Shown here one piece after another: positions 7,307 to 13,640 of a stretch of 21,723 nt of DNA (position 1 is its first letter; the number at the start of each line of letters is the position of its first letter). The notes under the pieces are model-generated. The model saw only the letters and a program-made list of their open reading frames with translations. It did not search any database and was not told where the DNA came from. The DNA lies in the IMG/VR virus record IMGVR_UViG_3300037042_001738, positions 1-21,723 of that record; one strand, 5' to 3'. The DNA is from a virus. Position numbers and translations under genes: made by a program.

Positions 7307-8314
7307 ATGAGCTCTTGCTGTACAACAACTCCAATTGTTAACACCATTTATTGTCCAGGAGAAAACCCTTGCACAACACAACTAATATCTTCTGATTATG
7401 TTGTGTACAGTGGGCCTAATTTACCCTGTACAAACATTCAAACATGTGATACAGCAACTGTAGCGTTTCAGAAGGCAGACGAACAAATTTGTGAGCTCAA
7501 GAACCAAATTCTTATTCTTCAGCAAATAATACAAAACTGCTGTACAACAACTACTACTAGCACTACAACTTCTATTCCAATTCCTACAACTAGTACAACT
7601 AGTACGTCTAGTACAAGTAGTACAACTTCCACTACATCCAGTACATCTAGCACATCCAGTACAACTTCTACTACCTCTAGCACATCTAGCACTTCTAGCA
7701 CTTCAAGTACATCTAGCACTTCAAGCACAACATCTACCACTTCTAGTACAAGTAGCACTTCTAGTACGACAAGCACTACATCAACAAGTACATCCTCTAC
7801 AACAACTACAACAACTACAATTGCATGTACTGAATTTACTGCTCTTAACAGCTTTATAAGTTCTACAGAGGTGAATTGGACAGATTGCTGCGATCAGTTA
7901 CCAAGAACAATTACACTTGATCCAGATAGCGGAACTAGTTTTTGTAGTATAACAGTGCCTACATCTCCAAAAGCAACAATCACGATTGTTGGAGCTTGTG
8001 ATGCATGTACCACTACAACAACTTCATCATCAACAACCACTACAACAACCACTGGATATCCAGTGAATGTATTGATGAATACTGCACCATTAGATACTTG
8101 TGCAGGTGTGCCATTTAACAACTTGTATATACCACAAGGAGATTCCTTTACAACAGGCACAATACTTTATCAAGATCCTAGTTGTACTAATCCGTTTAAT
8201 ATAACAGCACTTCCTTATATTGTTGAAAATGCACTTGGTGTAAGAACAATATATGGATTTGACCCACTCATTGGAGAAATTCTGACATCTACAGGGAACA
8301 CTTGCTCTTTCTAA
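7307..8314 (+). CDS. Thr/Ser-stalk fibre protein, first paralogue
   Basis: The 335-residue protein has an N-terminal Cys-containing docking module (motif Y34-S-G-x2-L-P-x3-IQ-x2-D48-T) and a short amphipathic helix (49-78). A 92-residue Thr/Ser stalk (80-171) with a dominant S-S-T triplet follows. Next come a small Cys-containing beta domain (172-234, with NWTDCCDQ), a second short stalk (235-249), and a C-terminal beta domain (250-335). No signal peptide or membrane segment is seen. This is the architecture of an extended surface fibre or decoration with a sugar- or receptor-binding tip; binding is inferred. The next gene is clearly a paralogue through the N-terminal module. Tandem stops (TAA TAA) end it. 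Confidence 0.7.
   Translation: MSSCCTTTPIVNTIYCPGENPCTTQLISSDYVVYSGPNLPCTNIQTCDTATVAFQKADEQICELKNQILILQQIIQNCCTTTTTSTTTSIPIPTTSTTSTSSTSSTTSTTSSTSSTSSTTSTTSSTSSTSSTSSTSSTSSTTSTTSSTSSTSSTTSTTSTSTSSTTTTTTTIACTEFTALNSFISSTEVNWTDCCDQLPRTITLDPDSGTSFCSITVPTSPKATITIVGACDACTTTTTSSSTTTTTTTGYPVNVLMNTAPLDTCAGVPFNNLYIPQGDSFTTGTILYQDPSCTNPFNITALPYIVENALGVRTIYGFDPLIGEILTSTGNTCSF
7544..7819 (+). repeat. S-S-T triplet stalk tract
   Basis: Residues 80-171 of the first stalk protein are almost only Thr and Ser, interrupted once by IPIP. In the central part Thr falls every third residue (SST/TST triplets). All four Thr codons and most Ser codons are mixed, so the DNA is not a simple microsatellite although the protein repeat is regular. 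Confidence 0.9.
8009..8053 (+). repeat. Short Thr/Ser linker
   Basis: Fifteen consecutive Thr/Ser residues (235-249) separate the Cys-containing domain from the C-terminal domain of the first stalk protein. Confidence 0.85.
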
Positions 8315-8335
8315 TAAATAAACTCTCTATATAAA

Positions 8336-10027
8336 ATGATGTTTCTTCCTCAAAATCATTGTTGCACACCAAGGACATCTGTAAACAACCGTGGTTGTAC
8401 AGGTAATGATCCTTGTAACGTGCAACGTGTTCAGGGTGGATACATTGGGTATAGTGGGCCCACCCTTCCTTGTACAGGAATTCAAAAGTGTGACACATTA
8501 ACAGTTGCTTTCCAGAAGCTTGATGATCAGATTTGTGACATCCAAAATGACATTATCACCCTTTATAATCAACTAAGTATATGCTGTCCTCCAACCACAA
8601 CAACTACATCAACATCAACTAGTACAAGCACATCAACATCAACTTCTACATCAACTTCTACATCTACCAGTACATCTACTAGCACCAGTACAAGCACATC
8701 GACCAGTACTTCCACTAGTACATCTACTTCCACTACAAGCAGCACATCATCCACTAGTACAACAAGTACATCGTCTACATCATCCACCACAACAACTAGC
8801 ACCACTTTATGCCCCTGTGTTGATCAGCTGGATGTTAGTATAACAGTTGAAGGATCATTGACTTATACCACTTGCTGTGACGAAAATATAGAAATTGATG
8901 TAAAACCAACGCCTTTACAAACTATTACAAATCCAAACGGTGTGTCAACAAGTAGTCTTGGTGGCACTGCAGTTTACACTATATCTACGCGTGGGTTATG
9001 TATTACACCAGAGTGTACAACCACTACAACTAGTACATCTTCAACATCATCTACAAGTACAACAACATCAACCACTACACTCTGTCCATGTGTTAATAAC
9101 CCTGTTATTATTGTAAGTGTACCTGGATTATTTACATTTACAGACTGCTGCGATGTTCCTCAAGAAAGAGAATATTTAGTAGGTGAGCACACAATTACAG
9201 AAAGTTCTTGCATAAAACTAGACACTCTAACTGGTTTTGAGTTAGCAGAGTTTATACTTCTTGATCGTGGAGAATGTTGCACTCCAGAATGTACAACAAC
9301 TACTACTAGCACTTCTTCTACAAGTAGTACAACAAGCACCACATCATCTACTAGTAGCACATCTTCAACCACTTCAACTAGCACATCATCCAGTACCACA
9401 ACAAGTACAACAACTGAAATACCTCCTACAACTACTACAACCACAAGTACGTCATCTAGTACTACTACAAGTACTACTACTGCTGTACCACCTAGTTGTT
9501 TCTGCTATACGATAGAAAATCCAACAGAGTTAACACTTAATTTTGACTACACAATTTGTCAAAGTGAGGAAGCTGCGGTTACAGGTCTTGGACCAGGTTT
9601 AAGTATTAGTGTTTGTTCTTCTACTCTTCCTACAGGAGATGATGGAATTGTTATTACAGGAGGCACTGTTCCTTGTACAGCAGATGGGGATTGTACAGGT
9701 ACAACCACTACCACTACATCTAGTTCCACCTCTACTAGCACAACGACTAGCACCACCACTGAAGTGCCCCCTCCTACAACAACAACTACAACCACTACAG
9801 AGCCACCACCTACAACTACCACCACCACTACAGAAGCTCCTTCAGACTGTACACAATATGATGTGGGGGGTAGTCCATCTATTAGTATAGAGTGGTTTGC
9901 ATGCTCAGGTGAATTCTTAACACAAACTGTAGGTTCAGGTGGCATATCAATATGTGCAGAAACTGGAACAGTTGTTCAAACTGGAGGAAGTGGAAGTATA
10001 ACACCTACAGGACCTTGCGGTCTTTAA
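8336..10027 (+). CDS. Thr/Ser-stalk fibre protein with four Cys beads, second paralogue
   Basis: The 563-residue product starts with the same docking module as the previous gene (Y39-S-G-x2-L-P-x3-IQ-x2-D53-T, then an amphipathic helix to about 83). A long S-T dipeptide stalk (87-157) follows. Four compact Cys-containing beta domains come next (about 158-227, 249-319, 383-455, 500-563), joined by Thr/Ser or Thr/Pro linkers. Domains 1 and 2 share the borders TLCPC and TPEC and the motif [YF]-T-x-CCD. Domains 3 and 4 are more divergent (YTICQSE, WFACSGE). The result is a beads-on-a-string fibre, plausibly binding surface glycans. Two ATGs are adjacent; either could start. It is the last gene before the strong terminator at 10065. 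Confidence 0.7.
   Translation: MMFLPQNHCCTPRTSVNNRGCTGNDPCNVQRVQGGYIGYSGPTLPCTGIQKCDTLTVAFQKLDDQICDIQNDIITLYNQLSICCPPTTTTTSTSTSTSTSTSTSTSTSTSTSTSTSTSTSTSTSTSTSTSTSTTSSTSSTSTTSTSSTSSTTTTSTTLCPCVDQLDVSITVEGSLTYTTCCDENIEIDVKPTPLQTITNPNGVSTSSLGGTAVYTISTRGLCITPECTTTTTSTSSTSSTSTTTSTTTLCPCVNNPVIIVSVPGLFTFTDCCDVPQEREYLVGEHTITESSCIKLDTLTGFELAEFILLDRGECCTPECTTTTTSTSSTSSTTSTTSSTSSTSSTTSTSTSSSTTTSTTTEIPPTTTTTTSTSSSTTTSTTTAVPPSCFCYTIENPTELTLNFDYTICQSEEAAVTGLGPGLSISVCSSTLPTGDDGIVITGGTVPCTADGDCTGTTTTTTSSSTSTSTTTSTTTEVPPPTTTTTTTTEPPPTTTTTTTEAPSDCTQYDVGGSPSISIEWFACSGEFLTQTVGSGGISICAETGTVVQTGGSGSITPTGPCGL
8594..8806 (+). repeat. S-T dipeptide stalk tract
   Basis: Residues 87-157 of the second stalk protein are only Thr and Ser. 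Most of the tract alternates strictly as (ST)n, before an SST-type end. The period is two residues, unlike the three-residue period in the paralogue upstream. Codons are shuffled. Confidence 0.9.
9017..9079 (+). repeat. Thr/Ser linker between beads 1 and 2
   Basis: Twenty-one Thr/Ser residues follow the bead border TPEC and precede the next border LCPC. Confidence 0.85.
9293..9481 (+). repeat. Thr/Ser linker between beads 2 and 3
   Basis: Sixty-three residues, nearly all Thr and Ser, with one EIPP break. It follows a second TPEC border. Confidence 0.85.
9701..9832 (+). repeat. Thr/Ser/Pro linker between beads 3 and 4
   Basis: Forty-four residues shifting from Thr/Ser to Thr-Pro-Glu repeats (EVPPPT, EPPPT), giving a stiffer, proline-containing linker than the earlier ones. 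Confidence 0.85.
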
Positions 10028-10037
10028 ATAATCAAAA

Positions 10038-10061
10038 ACCCTGTTTGTTGGTTTTCAGGGT
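10038..10061 (+). promoter_or_regulatory. Hairpin upstream of the terminator
   Basis: ACCCTG (10038-10043) pairs with CAGGGT (10056-10061) with a 12-base loop. The same CAGGGT could also pair with ACCCTG at 10080-10085, inside the terminator stem, so the two hairpins may compete. Any antitermination role is inference. Confidence 0.4.
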
Positions 10062-10064
10062 ATT

Positions 10065-10095
10065 CTCCCTGGGGTCTCTACCCTGGGGAGTTTTT
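10065..10095 (+). terminator. Rho-independent terminator closing the fibre operon
   Basis: CTCCCTGGGGT (10065-10075) pairs with ACCCTGGGGAG (10080-10090) as an 11-bp stem with two G-T wobbles around the loop CTCT. TTTTTATTTAT follows directly. It lies 38 bases after the stop of the second stalk gene and is the clearest intrinsic terminator in the window. Confidence 0.9.
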
Positions 10096-10100
10096 ATTTA

Positions 10101-10137
10101 TAACCAACTTAGTTATCCACACTAACCTAAGTGGTTA
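10101..10137 (+). promoter_or_regulatory. Inverted repeat with a DnaA-box loop
   Basis: TAACC-A-ACTTAG (10101-10112) pairs with CTAAGTGGTTA (10127-10137) as an 11-bp stem with one bulged A. The 14-base loop holds TTATCCACA (10113-10121), a perfect match to the DnaA box consensus TTATNCACA. It sits six bases before the -33 element of the next promoter, where an operator or activator site would lie. It could also be a replication-related signal. A chance match is possible. Confidence 0.5.
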
Positions 10138-10143
10138 AAATAA

Positions 10144-10175
10144 TTTGGAAAATATCAAAAAGTTTTCTACCTTTA
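10144..10175 (+). promoter_or_regulatory. Bacteroidota-type promoter for the tail operon
   Basis: TTTG (10144-10147) lies 20 bases before TACCTTTA (10168-10175). The primary sigma factor of Bacteroides uses a -33 TTTG and a -7 TAnnTTTG at about this spacing, so only the last base differs. The site is just after the terminator and about 28 bases before the ATG at 10204, which would give a short leader of roughly 20 bases. No other intergenic region here gives a comparable match. Confidence 0.6.
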
Positions 10176-10203
10176 TGGCAATTTTAACTAAACTAAATCG
10201 TAA

Positions 10204-11454
10204 ATGCCTGAAAATCAATCCCTTCTGCACCAGATGGAGCAAATGCTACACTGGAAAAAGAGCAAAAAGTTCTACGCAGAGAAACTAAACATTACAGAGG
10301 ATGAGGTGGATGCGTTGATGCGAGAGTTGAGAAACGCAGAAACTGCGGAGAATGATGCAGAGGTTGGGAACTACATTGGAGAACTAGAAGACCAAATTGT
10401 GAGGTTTTTTGAGGATGTACAGAAAGGGACTGGTGAGGTGGTCTTCAATAGTAAGGAAGAAATCAAGAGTTTAGATGAGCTGATTGAAAAGTGTAAGATT
10501 GATACAAGCAAGTGGGAGATAACTAAATACGTCCAAAACTACTGGGGAAATGCTGAAACACCCCACTATCAGGTGAAAGCCTGGTTGGGTAAGAAGGAAG
10601 AAGAACAGCTGTTTCAAGATTCCTTCATAGACTTCCTCAGCTCCTACTCTCCTGTTTCTCAGGAGATTATGTCCCCAAAACTACAGTCAGGTAAACCTAA
10701 TGCTGCTCTTGTCATTAATAAACAGGATGCACATTACAATAAGGCTGATGTAAATGGAGACAATAACCTTGAAGAAAGATTTGCTAGAATGGCCTATAGA
10801 ACAGAGACAATTCTGAACCAGGCTGCTCTCTCAAACAACTTAAATAAGGTGATATACATTATTGGATCAGACGAATTCAATAGTGAGTTTACAGGAACTA
10901 CAACTAAAGGAACCCCTCAACAGAACATCGGGAGCTATCATAACTCATTTGAGGCTATATGCAACCATGAGATATTGATGATCACTCTGCTTCTAAACTA
11001 TGCTGATAATGTAGACATAGTGTATGTGGCTGGTAATCACGATGAGTATGTAGGATGGCATTTAATCAATTGGCTGAAAACCTACTTTAGAAACACTGAT
11101 AGGTTGTCATTTGACTGCTCTCCTAAGTATAGAAAGTATATTAGTTATGGGGTTACAGCCATGATGTTTAATCACGGGGACTCTATTAAACCTGCTAAAC
11201 TTGCTGGTATATTCCCTATGGAATATAAGAACGAATGGTCTAATCACGAGGTGTATTACATATTCACAGGTGATAAACATCATGAGTTGAGTCAAGATTT
11301 CAACGGAATTAAGTTTTATCAAATCCCTGCGTTCTCTACTGCAAAGAGTGGATGGGATGAAAAGAATGGGTACACGTGCGCGCGAGGTGAGGTGACTGCG
11401 TTCCTTATTGACCAAAATGATGGAATGACAAACATATTCAAACAGTATTTATAA
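10204..11454 (+). CDS. Calcineurin-like metallophosphoesterase with N-terminal HTH-like region
   Basis: The 416-residue product carries the ordered metal-binding motifs of this superfamily: D175-A-H177; G221-S-D223 in place of the usual GD; G277-N-H279-D280; N323-H324-G325-D326; and T355-G-D-K-H-H360 in place of GHxH. The metal-binding set looks largely intact, so phosphodiester or phosphomonoester hydrolysis is likely; the substrate is unknown. The first ~45 residues (KSKKFYAEKLNITEDEVDAL) look like a helix-turn-helix, followed by an acidic helix. It is the first gene after the promoter and overlaps the next by one base (TAATG). A DNA-processing role or a host-directed nuclease or phosphatase are both possible. 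Confidence 0.8.
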   Translation: MPENQSLLHQMEQMLHWKKSKKFYAEKLNITEDEVDALMRELRNAETAENDAEVGNYIGELEDQIVRFFEDVQKGTGEVVFNSKEEIKSLDELIEKCKIDTSKWEITKYVQNYWGNAETPHYQVKAWLGKKEEEQLFQDSFIDFLSSYSPVSQEIMSPKLQSGKPNAALVINKQDAHYNKADVNGDNNLEERFARMAYRTETILNQAALSNNLNKVIYIIGSDEFNSEFTGTTTKGTPQQNIGSYHNSFEAICNHEILMITLLLNYADNVDIVYVAGNHDEYVGWHLINWLKTYFRNTDRLSFDCSPKYRKYISYGVTAMMFNHGDSIKPAKLAGIFPMEYKNEWSNHEVYYIFTGDKHHELSQDFNGIKFYQIPAFSTAKSGWDEKNGYTCARGEVTAFLIDQNDGMTNIFKQYL

Positions 11455-12182
11455 TGTCAACTTTTAGGAAATTAGTTTCAGATGTACGCTCTATGCACAA
11501 GTTGCTGTCTACAGACAACTTGATCACGGATAGGGCTGTTATGTCTGAGATTAAGAATAATGCCTTCCTTCTGATTAAACGTGAGACTAATCTGAGGAAG
11601 CTTTGGGCCACTGATACAGTGTTCACCACCATTCCCTGTTTGGAGATGGTGGAAGTTCCTATTTCTGAATGTTGTGATTATGTAGATCCTTGTACGGTGG
11701 CAAGAACCAAGTTTAAGCTGCCACGCATCACAGAAGGTAACTATCAATATGTTATCCAAGGTGTGTATTCTATCAATGCAATGAGTGGACAAGGAAAGAA
11801 ACTAAAAGAAATAACCATCAATAGATATATCAACTTGCTTAAGCTTCCTATCATTAAAAAGGAAGAATACTACTGGATTGCTAATGGATATCTCTATGTG
11901 AACAACCCCCTTCTGAAAGCCATCAGACTTGTTGCTTTGTTCGAGGAGGATGTTCCAAATTCCATTATGTTCCCAGAATGTGGCTGTGGTACCCCAGAAT
12001 ATACAACAGAAGAACTTTGCAAGAACCCTCTTGATAAAGAGTCTCCTGTTCCTGGCTACCTAGAAAAGCAAGTGCTAGAGCTAACTTCCCAGAAGTTACT
12101 ATCCACCTACTTTAGATTAAAGACAGACATTACAAGTGATGGAGTTGATGGTCAAGCACCTAATGTTCCAAACACTAGATAA
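11454..12182 (+). CDS. Tail ring/adaptor-type virion protein (tentative)
   Basis: The 242-residue product begins with a helical region (residues about 1-50, with RAVMSEIKNNAFLLIKRETN). A beta-rich middle follows, with a CC pair near residue 73 and the Cys cluster CGCG near 180. A C-terminal helix (VLELTSQKLLSTY) and an Asp/Gly tail close it. Its position before the HU/IHF-like and gp4-like ring genes matches the block that encodes stacked tail ring proteins in crassviruses. I cannot say which ring it would be. It overlaps both neighbours by one base (TAATG), indicating coupled translation. Confidence 0.6.
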   Translation: MSTFRKLVSDVRSMHKLLSTDNLITDRAVMSEIKNNAFLLIKRETNLRKLWATDTVFTTIPCLEMVEVPISECCDYVDPCTVARTKFKLPRITEGNYQYVIQGVYSINAMSGQGKKLKEITINRYINLLKLPIIKKEEYYWIANGYLYVNNPLLKAIRLVALFEEDVPNSIMFPECGCGTPEYTTEELCKNPLDKESPVPGYLEKQVLELTSQKLLSTYFRLKTDITSDGVDGQAPNVPNTR

Positions 12183-12658
12183 TGCGAGTTAAAATAGACT
12201 GGAGAAGCGCCAGTAAAGATAACTACAACAATTTCTGTAAGAAAAACCCCTCCGTCAAATTAACATTTGATGAATGGAGAAATATTGTCTACGGTTTTAG
12301 TGATGCTTTCAAAGAGTACATCCTAGAGACAGGAGAAAGAGCAAAGCTTCCATTTGGGTTTGGTGAGTTTTCCATAAACAAGAAGAAGCGTAGGAAGATG
12401 AAGGGAGTGGATGGAAAAGAGTTTGTCAACCTGCCTATAGACTGGAAAAAGACAAAAGAGAAGGGTAAGCGCATATATAATTTCAACTATCATACAGAGG
12501 GTTATTTCTTTGGATGGGTTTGGTTCAAGGATACAGCAAGGTTTAAACATTCAAAACTGTGGTATTTCAAACCATCCAGAACAACATCCAGATTGTTATC
12601 TCACTATATCAAAACCAACGATAGGTATCAACATATTTATCACGAATGGAAAAAGTAA
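12182..12658 (+). CDS. HU/IHF-like protein of the crAss structural block
   Basis: The 158-residue product is strongly basic and aromatic. Residues 54-70 (AKLPFGFGEFSINKKKR) resemble the HU/IHF turn into the beta arm (GFGxF followed by basic residues), preceded by helices around 20-50, as in that fold. The C-terminal half (YNFNYHTEGYFFGWVWF and a Trp/Tyr/Lys-rich end) extends beyond a typical ~90-residue HU. crAss-like phages carry IHF-like genes at this place, next to the tail ring genes. In virions the fold may serve a structural ring role rather than DNA bending. Both options remain open from sequence. Confidence 0.65.
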   Translation: MRVKIDWRSASKDNYNNFCKKNPSVKLTFDEWRNIVYGFSDAFKEYILETGERAKLPFGFGEFSINKKKRRKMKGVDGKEFVNLPIDWKKTKEKGKRIYNFNYHTEGYFFGWVWFKDTARFKHSKLWYFKPSRTTSRLLSHYIKTNDRYQHIYHEWKK

Positions 12659-12663
12659 ACTAG

Positions 12664-13635
12664 ATGTCATACTATTACAAATATAACTTCATCTCCCCTG
12701 AGATTGTCTATTCCACTGTAAAGGAAGAGTTTAAAAGCTACTTCGATACAGGGGCTATTGACGATCTTATGTTTCCTACATACCTAGAGAAATGCCTACT
12801 CAAACTAGGCAGAGCTACGTTTGTGATTCAGGAGCAAGTATTAAACATCTGTGACTATGAAGCTAGGCTCCCAGATAACTTTTATGCTGTTCGTGAGGCA
12901 TGGATGTGTACAGCTGTAAATGGTTTTCCCTATCAGCAGGCCAACTCGTTCTATTCCCAAGCTGCTACAGCCACCACTATTCAGGTGAGTCCTATCGTTA
13001 CAGATTGCTCTATCCCTAGTCCTTGTTGTGGAAATGTGGGATGTGATGGATCTTGTATGCCTGAAATAATCCAGACTGTCTACAAAACAAATAACCAAGC
13101 TCCTGTTCTTTATCAGAGACAATACCTACTTAAACCTGGTAACATCTCGGCTCAAAGAAACTGTGGAGTGGAATACACTAGCAATTGGGAGTTCTATTCA
13201 GAAGCTCCTCCTCTACGTGAGTTCACACCTGGTTCTGCTGGGTATGATTCATTTGACGTCAGAGACAATAAGTTTGTCACCAATTTCCGTAATGGTATTG
13301 TGCATCTGATTTTCTATGCTACAGAATACGATGCTATTGGAAATCAAATGATTCCCAACAACTTTCGTATCAGGGAATATATTGAGGCATTCATCAAGTT
13401 TAAAATGATGGAAACCCTCACCAATCAGACCAATGATGAAACCTTTAATCAGCTCCAACAGAAGCTTGCATATTATAAGCAGCAGTCTGAGGAGGCCTTT
13501 ATCATGGCTGATATTGAGATTAAGAAGCAAGATCCTTGGGCTAAACAGCGTAGGATTAAGAATGACCTGAATAGATTTAACATGTACGAACTACCCAACC
13601 GTAGTAATAGATATGGTTGGAGACGTAATAACTAA
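12664..13635 (+). CDS. P22 gp4-like tail ring (tail stabilisation) protein
   Basis: The 323-residue product starts with a helical domain (EIVYSTVKEEFKSYFDTG, then a second helix near 35-55) and a beta strand with LPDNFYAVREAWMC at 69-82. These are features I associate with the conserved tail-stabilisation/ring protein that binds below the portal in crAss-like phages. An inserted Cys-rich loop has C115, C121, C122, C127 and C131. Helix-rich segments near 230-275 carry REYIEAFIKFKMMETL, and the C-terminus is basic. The gene lies five bases after the IHF-like gene and five before the muzzle gene, the order seen in crassviruses. Confidence 0.75.
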   Translation: MSYYYKYNFISPEIVYSTVKEEFKSYFDTGAIDDLMFPTYLEKCLLKLGRATFVIQEQVLNICDYEARLPDNFYAVREAWMCTAVNGFPYQQANSFYSQAATATTIQVSPIVTDCSIPSPCCGNVGCDGSCMPEIIQTVYKTNNQAPVLYQRQYLLKPGNISAQRNCGVEYTSNWEFYSEAPPLREFTPGSAGYDSFDVRDNKFVTNFRNGIVHLIFYATEYDAIGNQMIPNNFRIREYIEAFIKFKMMETLTNQTNDETFNQLQQKLAYYKQQSEEAFIMADIEIKKQDPWAKQRRIKNDLNRFNMYELPNRSNRYGWRRNN

Positions 13636-13640
13636 TACTA

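Noticed and set aside
7544-9832. CRISPR-like or satellite repeat array
   Set aside because: There is no constant repeat with spacers. Codons vary while the Thr/Ser pattern is kept in frame, so these are protein-level repeats.
7519-9945. Val/Leu/Asp-rich minus-strand frames and Gln/Leu-rich shifted plus-strand frames
   Set aside because: They are the complement or frameshift readings of the Thr/Ser codon repeats and have no independent features.
6167-10027. Diversity-generating retroelement acting on the fibres
   Set aside because: No reverse transcriptase, template repeat or adenine-biased variable repeat is visible in the window.
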